The notes under the pieces: generated by a model
What the model was told of the DNA's origin: nothing
What the model saw: the letters and a program-made list of their open reading frames with translations, nothing else
Database searches by the model: none
Made by a program: the position numbers and the translations under genes
Source: DSOS01 sp035286585
GTDB taxonomy: Bacteria; Chloroflexota; Anaerolineae; Anaerolineales; UBA4823
Direction: 5' to 3'
NCBI GenBank assembly: GCA_035286585.1
Contig: DATEDC010000022.1
Location: 1 to 15,721, forward strand
DNA: 15,721 nt
Shown here: piece by piece, positions 7,326-14,912 of the stretch
Layout of the letters: the number at the start of each line of letters is the position of its first letter
How positions within the stretch are numbered: position 1 is the stretch's first letter

Positions 7326-7490
7326 ATGGCCGGTCCCGCAGATAACAACCTTACCGCCGAGGAAGTCTGGCGCATCTACTGGACCACCGGGCATCTCCCC
7401 GACTTTCTCGGATCCCCCAGGTACATGTCTAAGGCGTTTCGGCGGCTGTCACTTGTGACCGACTATTATAAGGAACATTCCTACGTCTAG
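7326..7490 (+). pseudogene. 54-codon stub of a second cyclase-family gene
   Basis: Twelve bases after the cyclase stop, an ATG opens a 54-codon frame ending in TAG. Its residues 10-46 (AEEVWRIYWTTGHLP, then PRYMSKAFRRL) match the N-terminal module of the upstream cyclase (VEEIWRSYLTTGHLP, then PWYMSVSLRP). The CxxC pair and the whole cyclase domain are missing. It could be the surviving start of a tandem paralogue, or a small free-standing module. The sequences are clearly related but far from identical, so the duplication is old or came from elsewhere. Confidence 0.7.
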
Positions 7491-7514
7491 CTTCGCCCCG
7501 CTGGGCGCGGGCAT

Positions 7515-7859
7515 CTACACCTCTTCGCCTTGCAAAGATTGGATGATCTTTTCAATATTCCGCTCCAGAGTCTCTGCTCGTTTCAGGCTGTTCAAATACC
7601 GGAGAATCTCTTTTTGGCGCGAAGGAGCCAGCTTCTCAAAAGCTTCCCTGGCGCGTCTGTTTTTTGAAAGCGCCAGGGTAAACTTTCGTGGCGCGGGGAC
7701 CGTTCTGGGTGTGCTATCAAACTCCACTTCAATCCTTACGCTGCCTCCCACTTTGATCCTCGCCGCCTCTCGCATGGCGGTGTTGAGATACAGCCGCCAC
7801 ATACCTCTAAACCTGACCACCGTCGCTGAAAATGTGTGCATGGGTTGAGCGCTGCTCAT
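7515..7859 (-). CDS. YdeI/OmpD-associated (OmdA) family protein with short DUF1905-like barrel
   Basis: This 114-residue protein has two parts. Residues 8-60 (HTFSATVVRFRGMWRLYLN through GGSVRIEVEFD) resemble a shortened DUF1905 beta-barrel. Residues 65-110 (LALSKNRRAREAFEKLAPS, RQKEILRYLNSLKRAETLERNIEKII) match the helical OmdA/YdeI domain with its LAPS-RQKEI-Y-L-AK-ETR-RI-K pattern. Family members are small cytoplasmic proteins linked in enterobacteria to bacteriocin or peptide tolerance, but a biochemical activity is not settled. The gene ends 25 bases from the cyclase stub on the opposite strand and starts 27 bases behind the receiver-like gene, so it is probably in the same operon. ATG at 7859 is preceded only by a weak ribosome site. 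Confidence 0.85.
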   Translation of the reverse strand: MSSAQPMHTFSATVVRFRGMWRLYLNTAMREAARIKVGGSVRIEVEFDSTPRTVPAPRKFTLALSKNRRAREAFEKLAPSRQKEILRYLNSLKRAETLERNIEKIIQSLQGEEV

Positions 7860-7886
7860 CGGTCATCTTGCAACAGCCGCTGGGGG

Positions 7887-8243
7887 TTACCGGCCCGTTT
7901 GATGCTCTAGAACACCTCTTAACTCGGAGGATGAGGTGTAAATCGCCTCGCCGACCTTTGCCTTCGTTTTCGCAATCGCTTCCTCCGTCCCATCCACAAA
8001 AACGATGGGTATATGGCGGGTCGCCTTGAGGGAGCGCAGCCAATCAGCAGTTTCCCGGCTGTGGGAGGGTCTGCGAGCCAGATCCATCACGATCAGGTCG
8101 GGTGGATTGGCTCTGACATTGTTGCCGCCGCGCGCGCCATCCTCCCACTCGACCTCCACCTCCCATCCCGCCTCACGAAGCTCCCGCGCCCGCTGTTGAG
8201 CGGATTCCTCGTGCCATTGAAACAGAAATAACCGACCCTTCAT
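7887..8243 (-). CDS. single-domain receiver-like protein, probably atypical
   Basis: The 118-residue product has the length and strand pattern of a CheY-type receiver domain: RLFLFQW (strand 1), WEVEVE (strand 2), PDLIVMDLARRPSHSRETADWLRSLKA (strand 3 with Asp54 at the phospho-acceptor position) and HIPIVFVDG (strand 4). The acidic pair expected after strand 1 is replaced by QWHEE, the Ser/Thr at the end of strand 4 is absent, and the conserved Lys-Pro near strand 5 is not seen. It is therefore likely a pseudo-receiver or a family that only resembles receivers. The ATG at 8243 is fixed by a strong AAGGAGG Shine-Dalgarno six bases upstream. It lies between the dioxygenase-like gene (26 bases) and the YdeI-family gene (27 bases). 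No partner kinase is in the window. Confidence 0.8.
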   Translation of the reverse strand: MKGRLFLFQWHEESAQQRARELREAGWEVEVEWEDGARGGNNVRANPPDLIVMDLARRPSHSRETADWLRSLKATRHIPIVFVDGTEEAIAKTKAKVGEAIYTSSSELRGVLEHQTGR

Positions 8244-8269
8244 ACCAACCCTCCTTGCAGCCGAGCGGT

Positions 8270-8614
8270 TCAAGGGGACTCGGGTGCCAAGACAATGTCG
8301 AATATCCCCTCCGTTTGTCCGCCAGGATGGTAGCTGTTCTGTGCAATGGCGATGTACCCCTCAGCGGAGATGCGCATGTGAATATGGTCAGGAGGGTCAC
8401 ATTCGAAGCGATAGTGGCCAGAACTGTCGGTGAATAAAGTTGCCCGGGCTTCGTCGGGGTGTCCTTGCCCAGGGTACTCAGGCCAGAGCTCAAGTTGGGC
8501 GTTGGCGATCGGGGAGCAATCGCGGCTGGATACAACTCTTCCGCTAAGGACATGGCCGTTTCCGACGGTGGAGCGGATGGCAGTATTCAAATTGCGCGGC
8601 AATTTTTCTATCAA
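8270..8614 (-). CDS. intradiol-dioxygenase-like / carboxypeptidase-regulatory-like beta-sandwich protein
   Basis: A frame of about 114 residues reads as a beta-sandwich: GRVVSSRDCSPIANAQLELWPE, FTDSSGHYRFECDPPDHIHMRI, then FDIVLAPE. The pattern G-x-V-x6-P-I-x-A-x-L-E-W, TDxxGxYxF and HIH is that of the intradiol ring-cleavage dioxygenase core, but the two iron-binding tyrosines cannot be placed with confidence and the N-terminal part of such enzymes is missing. The frame starts at a TTG with no ribosome site, and there is no ATG between the TTG and the upstream stop. Either an unusual start is used or the 5' end has decayed. It leads a closely spaced leftward trio with the receiver-like and YdeI-family genes. 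Catalysis is doubtful; a binding role is equally possible. Confidence 0.6.
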   Translation of the reverse strand: MIEKLPRNLNTAIRSTVGNGHVLSGRVVSSRDCSPIANAQLELWPEYPGQGHPDEARATLFTDSSGHYRFECDPPDHIHMRISAEGYIAIAQNSYHPGGQTEGIFDIVLAPESP

Positions 8615-8954
8615 TCTGGTTGAAATAATTGTAGCATTGTTTGTCTATTTTATACAATTTCAACATCGGAGAATAACAGCCAGTAAACGCGGATCTCTGC
8701 CCTACAGTTCTACTTTCCCCTGAACACTGGCGCCAAACGCCCTCCAACCCAGCCCGACGAGAAAGTAGGCCGCCTCCTATTATTTGAATGTGTCAGATGG
8801 CTGGCTGATGGTTTACAATTCCGAAAATCATCCTCGCTGCCCATTGACGAAGCGTGGTTTCTGTTATAAACTTTATCCATATAGTGGGATATTGATTAAA
8901 TAAGCCTTGCTTGGGCAATTCATCCATATACATCCGTAGGGGAGTAATTCTTTA
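8615..8954. other. intergenic region between divergent genes
   Basis: About 340 bases separate the leftward dioxygenase-like frame from the rightward halogenase-like gene. No open frame looks coding. On the minus strand a TATAAA (8649-8654) could be the -10 box for the leftward trio. On the plus strand TTGACG (8844-8849) and TATAAA (8865-8870) could be a promoter for the halogenase-like gene, but the 15-base spacer is short. No clear hairpin was seen. Confidence 0.4.
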
Positions 8955-10418
8955 TTGAACATACCTGAGTGCATCAAGATATTGGTGGTCGGCGGCGGGC
9001 CGGCTGGCTCCACTGCGGCCACCCTGCTGGCGCGGGCGGGCTATCCGGTTGCCCTGTTGGAGGCTTCCCGCTTCCCGCGCTATCACATCGGCGAATCATT
9101 GCTGCCCTCCATCCTGCAGATCGTCGATCTGCTTGGAGCGCGTGAAAAAATGGATTCCTTCGGTTTCCAGCGCAAGAATGGCGCCTTCCTGGAATGGGGA
9201 GAGGAAACCTGGCCGCTCAATTTCGGCGAGCTCTCGGGCAGCAACACCTATGCCTTCCAGGTGGTGCGCGAGGACTTCGATCGATTCATGCTCAACCACG
9301 CTCGAAGCCAGGGGGTGCAGGTCTTCGAGGGCGTCGAAGTGCGCTCCTTCGGCTTCGAGGGCGAGCGCCCGGTCTCGGCTTCCTGGCTGGTCAAAGCCAC
9401 GGATAACGGCGCCCACAGCCGCCAGGGTGTAACCCGTTTCGAGTACCTGATCGACGCCTCCGGGCGGGATGGCGTCATGGCCAATCATTACCTCAAAAAT
9501 CGCCGCTATCATCAGGTTTTTCAAAACATCGCGGTCTGGGGCTATTTCAAAAATACCAGGCGCTTGCCGGGCAGCCGCCAGGGCGATATCGCCGTCGGCT
9601 CCGTACCGAACGGCTGGCTGTGGGGCATACCCCTCCACGACGGCACGATGAGCGTCGGAGCGGTGCTCCACCGCAGCGCCATCAACGAACGTCGCCACAT
9701 GAAGTTGAAGGATATCCTGTTGGAGGCCATCGCGCAATCTCCCCTGATTAAGGATCTGACCTCCCCGGGAGAGCTGGTTTCGGAGGTCCGCAGTGAGACC
9801 GACTACTCCTACGCCTCCGAGCATTTCTGCGGGCCGGGCTTTTTCCTGACCGGTGATGCCGCGGCTTTTCTCGACCCGCTGCTCTCCAGCGGAGTGCACC
9901 TGGCCACATTCAGCGCCATGCTGGCTTCCGCTGGTCTGAATTCATACTTTCGCAGCGAAATCAGCGAAACCGAAATGCTCCACTTCTTCGAAAAATCCTA
10001 CCGCCAGGCTTACCTGCGCTTCCTGGTTTTCCTCTCCGCCTTTTATGATGTTGGCCGCGGTCGCGACGCCTACTTCTGGGAAGCCCAGCGCCTGACCCAG
10101 GAAGATGTCAGCGGTGCCGACCTGAAGCGCGCCTTCCTCAAGCTTGTCACCGGCTTGAAAGATCTCTCCGACGCCCAGTCGGACACCCACGTCTTTGTCC
10201 TCCAAGAGATGAGCCGCCGCATTGATGAGAATTTGAGCATGCGCAAAGACAAGCATACGCTGGCCTCTCTGCAGGGCGAGTCGAAGGAAGCCGCTCTGGA
10301 AAACGCCAATTTCTTCTCCTCGGTTGAAGGAATTTTTTCCCTCAACGAATCGGACGCCATCGACGGTCTTTACGTATCCACCCAGCCCTACCTGCACCTG
10401 GCGCGGGTCAGCTCCTGA
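8955..10418 (+). CDS. flavin-dependent halogenase-like FAD oxidoreductase
   Basis: This 487-residue soluble flavoprotein has the FAD-binding GGGPAGSTAA loop at residues 13-22, PRYHIGESLLPS at 41-52 (typical of the halogenase and geranylgeranyl-reductase superfamily) and GDAAAFLDPLLSSGVHLA at 300-317. Two halogenase marks are present: WLWGIP at 221-226, which fits the WxWxIP motif that separates halogenases from monooxygenases, and FLDPLLSSG at 305-313, which fits FxxPxxSxG. Lys74 in FQRKNGAFLEWG is placed like the catalytic lysine of tryptophan halogenases. The substrate is unknown and no biosynthetic cluster or flavin reductase is adjacent, so the halogenation role is likely but not proven. 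The start is a TTG preceded by AGGGGAG about ten bases upstream. The gene converges on the dehydrogenase gene with an 11-base gap. Confidence 0.85.
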   Translation: MNIPECIKILVVGGGPAGSTAATLLARAGYPVALLEASRFPRYHIGESLLPSILQIVDLLGAREKMDSFGFQRKNGAFLEWGEETWPLNFGELSGSNTYAFQVVREDFDRFMLNHARSQGVQVFEGVEVRSFGFEGERPVSASWLVKATDNGAHSRQGVTRFEYLIDASGRDGVMANHYLKNRRYHQVFQNIAVWGYFKNTRRLPGSRQGDIAVGSVPNGWLWGIPLHDGTMSVGAVLHRSAINERRHMKLKDILLEAIAQSPLIKDLTSPGELVSEVRSETDYSYASEHFCGPGFFLTGDAAAFLDPLLSSGVHLATFSAMLASAGLNSYFRSEISETEMLHFFEKSYRQAYLRFLVFLSAFYDVGRGRDAYFWEAQRLTQEDVSGADLKRAFLKLVTGLKDLSDAQSDTHVFVLQEMSRRIDENLSMRKDKHTLASLQGESKEAALENANFFSSVEGIFSLNESDAIDGLYVSTQPYLHLARVSS

Positions 10419-10429
10419 ATCCTCTTTTC

Positions 10430-11902
10430 TTAGAATTGTCGGGACCACTCGCCCGGCCAGCGTTCGACCACCACCTTGGTCTGGGTGAAGAACTCCACCG
10501 CGTGTTTGCCCTGACCGTGCAGTGTGCCGAAGAAGCTCTCTTTCCAGCCGCTGAAGGGAAAAAACGCCATGGGGGCGGCCACCCCGATGTTGATGCCGAT
10601 GTTGCCCGCTTGAGCTTCGTAGCGAAAACGCCGCGCCGTCGAGCCGCTTGCGGTGAAGACGCACGCCATGTTACCGTATTCGCCGTTGTTGACGAAGCGG
10701 ATGGCGTCATCCACTGTCTTTAGGTGCATCATGGTCATCACCGGGCCGAAGATCTCCGTTCGCGCCGCGGTCGCCTCTGGCTGGACGTTGTCCAGTATGG
10801 TGGGGCGTAGGAAGTAGCCCCGCTCGTAGCCGCGGACGACGGCGTCGCGCCCTTCCACCAGCACCGCAGCCCCTTCATCCACGCCCCTTTGGATCAGGCC
10901 CTCGATGCGCCTCTTGCTCTGAGGGGTGATGACGGGTCCCATCTCAACGCCCGGCTCCAGGCCGTTCCCCACCCGGCGTCGCAAGGCGGCTTCAGCCAGC
11001 GTCTCTCGGAAGACTTTGCCCGCCCCATCCACCAGGACGACATTCGCCGCCGCCAGGCAGCGCTGCCCTGCGTTACCGTAAACGCTGTCGGTGACGATCC
11101 GAGTCGTCATCTCCACATCCGCATCCGGCAGGACGATCAGCGGGTTTTTCGCCCCGCCCTGGGCCTGGACGCGTTTGCCGTTGGCTGCCGCGCGGCTGTA
11201 GATATGCCGGGCCACCGGGGTGGAGCCCACGAAGGTGACCGCCTGCACTCGCGGGTGATCCAGGATGGCGTTGACGGTGTCTGCTCCACCGTTCACCAGG
11301 TTCACCACTCCCGGCGGGAAGCCGGCTTCTTCCAACAGCCCGAAAACCTTCTGCATCGTGATCGGGCAGCGTTCGGAGGGCTTGATCATCGCGGTGTTGC
11401 CGCAGGCCAGGGCATATGGCAAGAACCAAAAGGGGATCATCCCGGGAAAGTTGAAGGGGCAGATCGAGGCTGCCACGCCCACCGGCTGGCGGATCATGTA
11501 TTCGTCGATGCCTCGGGCGATATCCTCGGAAAAATCACCCAGCATCATCGCCGGGATGCCGCAAGCCACCTCGATGTTCTCCACCGCCCGGCGCATCTCG
11601 CCGCGGGCGTCTTCCAGCACTTTCCCGTTTTCCAGCGTCACGCTGCGGGCCAGCTCCTCGAAGTGCGCTTCCATCAGCTCCTTGAGTTTGAAGAGATGCT
11701 GGATGCGCTCTGTGGCTGGCGTGCGGCGCCATGCATCGAAAGCCCGCCAGGCCGCCTGAGCAGCCTGGTCCACTTCATCAGGCGGCGAGAGTGGCGCAAG
11801 CGCCAGCACCTCGTCCGTCGCCGGGTTGCGCACCTCCACATGCTGGCTGGCTTTTGAACTGCTCCATTCTCCGTTGATGTAATTTTTCAATCTATCTGTC
11901 AT
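10430..11902 (-). CDS. mmsA: methylmalonate-semialdehyde dehydrogenase (CoA-acylating)
   Basis: The 490-residue enzyme belongs to the aldehyde dehydrogenase superfamily and should oxidise methylmalonate or malonate semialdehyde to propionyl-CoA or acetyl-CoA with NAD and CoA, a step in valine and inositol breakdown in the cytoplasm. PFNFPG (149-154), KPSERCP (174-180), FVGSTPV (224-230) and catalytic Cys282 in GNAGQRC are present. The segment that carries the general-base glutamate in hydrolytic family members reads QGGAKNP, the replacement typical of CoA-acylating MMSDH. Length is normal and the frame is intact. The ATG start is supported by AAGGG about seven bases upstream. It stands alone; no valine or inositol genes are in the window. 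A TATAAT at 11953-11958 on the minus strand is a candidate -10 box. Confidence 0.93.
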   Translation of the reverse strand: MTDRLKNYINGEWSSSKASQHVEVRNPATDEVLALAPLSPPDEVDQAAQAAWRAFDAWRRTPATERIQHLFKLKELMEAHFEELARSVTLENGKVLEDARGEMRRAVENIEVACGIPAMMLGDFSEDIARGIDEYMIRQPVGVAASICPFNFPGMIPFWFLPYALACGNTAMIKPSERCPITMQKVFGLLEEAGFPPGVVNLVNGGADTVNAILDHPRVQAVTFVGSTPVARHIYSRAAANGKRVQAQGGAKNPLIVLPDADVEMTTRIVTDSVYGNAGQRCLAAANVVLVDGAGKVFRETLAEAALRRRVGNGLEPGVEMGPVITPQSKRRIEGLIQRGVDEGAAVLVEGRDAVVRGYERGYFLRPTILDNVQPEATAARTEIFGPVMTMMHLKTVDDAIRFVNNGEYGNMACVFTASGSTARRFRYEAQAGNIGINIGVAAPMAFFPFSGWKESFFGTLHGQGKHAVEFFTQTKVVVERWPGEWSRQF

Positions 11903-11952
11903 TTTCGACCCTTCTCAATGAATACCTGGCAGGACACCTTTTTTTGCAGCGG

Positions 11953-11958
11953 ATTATA
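11953..11958 (-). promoter_or_regulatory. candidate -10 box of mmsA
   Basis: A perfect TATAAT lies on the minus strand about 50 bases before the mmsA ATG. No convincing -35 box is found at the right distance, so this is only a candidate. Confidence 0.4.
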
Positions 11959-12145
11959 ACCGCAGACGTTCATTTTGCCCGGCTGGCGCTCAGTATATAC
12001 CGCCTCAACATCACCGCAGCGAGAATGAATCGGCGTTTCACAAGGAAGGGGCAGGTCTACACACAGGGAAACGGATTGAAAATGATAGAATCTGGGAGAA
12101 CGCGGATTTTGCTTGTTAGAGCGAATACATCTTAAGCCTTATGAC

Positions 12146-13015
12146 ATGCGCAGCGAACGTGATATGTACGCCCTCATTATAAATACCGCTCGGAACGATG
12201 AGCGCATCCGCGCCGTAATCCTGAACGGTTCGCGCGCCAACCCCAACGCTCCAGGCGACATCTTCCAGGATTACGATATCGTCTACATCGTCAGCGAGGT
12301 TTTGTCTTTCAAGCACGATCCCGATTGGATCGGACGCTTCGGCGAGATAATGATCGTGCAAATGCCGGACGAGATGCTCGATCCGCCTCCGGGCGATGAT
12401 GACAGTTTCACATACCTCATGCAGTTTACCGATGGCAATCGAATCGATCTCAATCTCTACCCCATCACGAAGCTCAATCTGCTGGAGAGAGACAGCTTGA
12501 GCGTGGTGCTCCTGGATAAAGATGGGCTCCTCAAGCCGTTTGCTCCTGCCAGTGAAAGCGACTATCTACCCCAGCCTCCGACGTTCAAGGAGTATGCGGA
12601 TTGCTGTAACGAATTCTGGTGGGTGTGTCCCTATGTTGCCAAGGGGCTGTGGCGCGAAGAAATGATCTATGCCAGGTACATGTTGGACCAGTTTGCGCGC
12701 GAGCAGTTAATGAAAATGTTGAGCTGGCATATTGGCGTGAAGATCCGCTTCTTACGCAACCCGGGTAAATTCGGCAAATACTTCCAGCAATATCTTGAGC
12801 CTGATCTGTGGGATATGCTGCTAAAAACATACTCCGCTGCCAGCCACGATCGTACCTGGGAAGCTCTCATCACGATGGGCGATCTTTTCAGGCTGGCGGC
12901 TGTTGAGGTTGGAGAGCATTTTGGCTATACCTATCCCCACAGCGATGACCAGAGGGTCAGCGCTCACTTAAGGCACGTGCGATTTTTGCCCCGGGATGCG
13001 CGGGAGATGTATTAA
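12146..13015 (+). CDS. aminoglycoside 6-adenylyltransferase (ANT(6))-like protein
   Basis: The 289-residue protein belongs to the streptomycin adenylyltransferase family, which moves AMP from ATP to a hydroxyl of the drug. The nucleotidyltransferase signature is at the N-terminus: LNGSRANPN at 26-34, then DIFQDYDIVYIV at 38-49, where Asp42 and Asp44 would bind magnesium. FTDGNRIDLNLYPI follows with a third acidic residue, and the helical C-terminal half contains MLSWHIGVK. Length is close to ANT(6)-Ia (about 300). The ATG at 12146 matches the usual MRSE start of the family; a TTG at 12113 would add eleven residues. There is no resistance cassette, integron or transposase nearby, so it is probably a resident homologue whose substrate may not be an antibiotic. 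A TAGAAT at 12086-12091 is a possible -10 box. Confidence 0.88.
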   Translation: MRSERDMYALIINTARNDERIRAVILNGSRANPNAPGDIFQDYDIVYIVSEVLSFKHDPDWIGRFGEIMIVQMPDEMLDPPPGDDDSFTYLMQFTDGNRIDLNLYPITKLNLLERDSLSVVLLDKDGLLKPFAPASESDYLPQPPTFKEYADCCNEFWWVCPYVAKGLWREEMIYARYMLDQFAREQLMKMLSWHIGVKIRFLRNPGKFGKYFQQYLEPDLWDMLLKTYSAASHDRTWEALITMGDLFRLAAVEVGEHFGYTYPHSDDQRVSAHLRHVRFLPRDAREMY

Positions 13016-13088
13016 CCAGGCAATCCGGACTTCTTGACGACTACCCGCGCAGCTTGCCCCCGAATCGCATTTGACGAAGTCGAAAATC

Positions 13089-13802
13089 TCAACCCTCCTG
13101 AATTTTTAGGATCGTGTCGTGGATGAATATGGGAGATAGTTCGATCCCCAGACTGGCGTATAGCTGGGGAGGGACGCTGATATCAGCCAGGTACAGGTCT
13201 CCCACGTATGCTGAAGCTTCGGGGCTGATCAACCCGGTCTTTGGAAGCGCCAGCGTCATCGTAGCCGCGGCGCGAAGGCATGGATTACCAGGGCTGCCGG
13301 TTGTGGTATTCAACCCGGACGGCGTGTCTAACGCCAGCACCGGGCGTCTGGAATCGTTCACGCGGGTGATCCACTCAGCGATCGCTCCGCGCGGGTCGCC
13401 GGTTAAGCCATAACCGATCATGGCATCGACCACCAGGTCAACTCTGTCCAGGTCAATCGTATCCCTGTTTGAGATTCCCATCGCTTCTAAAATGTGGCGT
13501 TGATGCGTGGGCACGTCCTTCAATTGGTCAGGCGGAGCGAGGACTTTCAACATGATTTCAGCGCCCCAGTTGTGCAGATGGCGAGCAGCCACCATGCCCC
13601 CGCCGCCATTGTTACCAGCTCCGCAAAGAACTGCTATGAGTTTTCCCCGCACGTCTCCACCCAGCATCCGGCGGCTCAACCCGGCCAGGCTTCTTCCGGC
13701 GTTCTCCATCATCTGGATGAGCTGGATGCCGTATTCTTCAATCATCAGGCGGTCTACTTCGATCATTTGCTGTGTGGAGATAGCGGGGATTTGCATATTC
13801 AC
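13089..13802 (-). CDS. nnrE: NAD(P)HX epimerase (YjeF N-terminal domain protein)
   Basis: This 237-residue enzyme should interconvert the R and S forms of hydrated NADH and NADPH so that the partner dehydratase can repair them. The fold signatures are clear: QMMENAGRSL near residues 29-38, CGAGNNGGGGMVAARHL near 60-76, VVDAMIGYGLTGDPRG near 128-143 and ALDTPSGLN near 156-164, including the Asp used by the family. The protein stops after the epimerase domain; the dehydratase domain that many bacteria fuse to it is absent and not found nearby. Start is GTG at 13802 or ATG at 13796; AGGA is well placed for the GTG. It is divergent from the sigma factor gene, with 92 bases between, and convergent with the ANT(6)-like gene. 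Confidence 0.9.
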   Translation of the reverse strand: MNMQIPAISTQQMIEVDRLMIEEYGIQLIQMMENAGRSLAGLSRRMLGGDVRGKLIAVLCGAGNNGGGGMVAARHLHNWGAEIMLKVLAPPDQLKDVPTHQRHILEAMGISNRDTIDLDRVDLVVDAMIGYGLTGDPRGAIAEWITRVNDSRRPVLALDTPSGLNTTTGSPGNPCLRAAATMTLALPKTGLISPEASAYVGDLYLADISVPPQLYASLGIELSPIFIHDTILKIQEG

Positions 13803-13880
13803 TCGTCCTGGACTTGGGGAACCTTTTTAGCCAACAAACTGGACAACACCGTAATGCAGATTCTTACCTGTGTCATGATG

Positions 13881-13886
13881 TATAAT
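13881..13886 (+). promoter_or_regulatory. -10 box of the ECF sigma factor gene, leaderless arrangement
   Basis: A perfect TATAAT lies eight bases before the ATG of the sigma factor gene and no Shine-Dalgarno is present, so the message should start at or next to the ATG. I find no clear -35 box; TG directly before the -10 box may help but is not in the exact extended -10 register. Confidence 0.6.
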
Positions 13887-13894
13887 CCAACCCG

Positions 13895-14536
13895 ATGGTC
13901 AAGCGAACGAACGATCAGTGGCTTGCCGAGCTTCAATCTGGGGGTGCGCCGCGCGAATCGGCTCTGGCTGATCTGCGCCAGGTTATCCTGGACGGATTGC
14001 CCTACGCCCTGAATAAGTGGCTTCCAAGGGATGACCCTCGTTTTGCACCTTTGGCCGAAGAAGTTGCCCAGGATACCCTGCTGCGCGTTTTGGATCGCCT
14101 GGATACATTTGAGGGGCGCAGCCAATTCACCACCTGGGTGCATAAAATCGCCGTGCGCATCGCCCTGACCGAGCTGCGGCGCAAACGCTGGGAGAATGTT
14201 TCGTTGGATGATCTGATCGCCGGCGAGGAAGGTCCTCCGCTGCCTGGCTTGATGATCGATCGGCAGGCTGCCACGCCAGAGGATATAGTCGCGGGCGCTG
14301 ATTTGTTGCAGCGCGTGCAGCGCATCATCGTTGAGGAGTTAACTGAGAAACAGCGCCAGGCGATGATCGCCGTTGCCATCCAGGGCATGCCGCTTGAGGA
14401 GGTCGCCCGCCGCATGGGCACAAACCGTAACGCTCTATATAAATTGATGCACGATACACGTTTGCGCCTCAAGCATAGATTGGCGCAGGAAGGACTGACG
14501 CCAGAGGATGTCTTGTCTGTTTTCGAAAGCAGTTAA
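13895..14536 (+). CDS. ECF-type RNA polymerase sigma-70 factor
   Basis: The 213-residue protein has the two domains of an extracytoplasmic-function sigma factor. Region 2 spans roughly residues 30-105, with AEEVAQDTLLRVLDRLDTFEG and SQFTTWVHKIAVRIALTELRRKR, which fit the -10 recognition helix. Region 4 spans roughly 145-200, with LTEKQRQAMIAVAIQGMPLEEVA, then RMGTNRNALYKLMHDTRLRLKHRL, the -35 recognition helix-turn-helix. The linker between them is long and acidic. It is followed after 36 bases by a small zinc-type anti-sigma gene, the classic sigma/anti-sigma order. Its own promoter looks like a housekeeping -10 and not an ECF promoter, so no autoregulation is evident. The regulon cannot be inferred from this window. 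Confidence 0.92.
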   Translation: MVKRTNDQWLAELQSGGAPRESALADLRQVILDGLPYALNKWLPRDDPRFAPLAEEVAQDTLLRVLDRLDTFEGRSQFTTWVHKIAVRIALTELRRKRWENVSLDDLIAGEEGPPLPGLMIDRQAATPEDIVAGADLLQRVQRIIVEELTEKQRQAMIAVAIQGMPLEEVARRMGTNRNALYKLMHDTRLRLKHRLAQEGLTPEDVLSVFESS

Positions 14537-14572
14537 GAATTCCCCGGCTGGAGACATCCTGGTATTAAGACG

Positions 14573-14887
14573 ATGAGCGAAAAAAATATTTTCAAAAAAA
14601 TCATGCGGTTTTTTAAAGCTGGAAAGCGCACATTGCAGCCAGCACTTTCCGCACGTCACCTTTCTTCGCAGCTAGGCAAGTTTCTTCGAATGGTATTTGA
14701 CACCGATGAAGTTGAAATATCTTGTGATGAGGTATTTGAGATGCTCGATCGCTATGTCGAATTGGAGGCGCGCGGCGAAGACGTTGCCCATCTTTTCCCA
14801 CCGCTCATGAAGCATCTCGAGCGATGTAAGGACTGTCGCGAGGAGTACGAAGCCCTGCGGCGGATCATGCAGGCTTCACCGGCATGA
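14573..14887 (+). CDS. putative soluble zinc-finger anti-sigma factor
   Basis: The 104-residue protein ends with HLERCKDCREEYEAL, an HxxxCxxC motif as in zinc-containing anti-sigma domains, preceded by Cys at about position 51 in ISCDEVFEMLDRYVE. These four ligands fit the zf-HC2/ASD pattern. There is no membrane segment, so it would act in the cytoplasm, as some redox-responsive anti-sigmas do. The N-terminal 45 residues are basic and unassigned. It lies just downstream of the ECF sigma gene, which makes binding to that sigma the simplest reading. A start at the ATG at 14573 has no close ribosome site. Confidence 0.8.
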   Translation: MSEKNIFKKIMRFFKAGKRTLQPALSARHLSSQLGKFLRMVFDTDEVEISCDEVFEMLDRYVELEARGEDVAHLFPPLMKHLERCKDCREEYEALRRIMQASPA

Positions 14888-14912
14888 TCGATTGACGCCC
14901 GGAGAAGTCATC

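Noticed and set aside
6339..7394. Long open frame on the minus strand over the cyclase gene (351 codons)
   Set aside because: It is antisense to a gene with all class III cyclase motifs; the Arg, His and Gly-rich translation has no domain pattern and is a by-product of GC-rich codon use.
9096..9899. Open frame of 267 codons on the minus strand over the halogenase-like gene
   Set aside because: It is antisense to conserved flavoprotein sequence and has no recognisable domain.
10419..10429. Terminator between the convergent halogenase-like and mmsA genes
   Set aside because: The gap is only 11 bases and shows no inverted repeat.
10889..11857. Open frame of 322 codons on the plus strand over mmsA
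   Set aside because: It mirrors a clearly recognisable aldehyde dehydrogenase; its His-rich translation shows no fold or motif.
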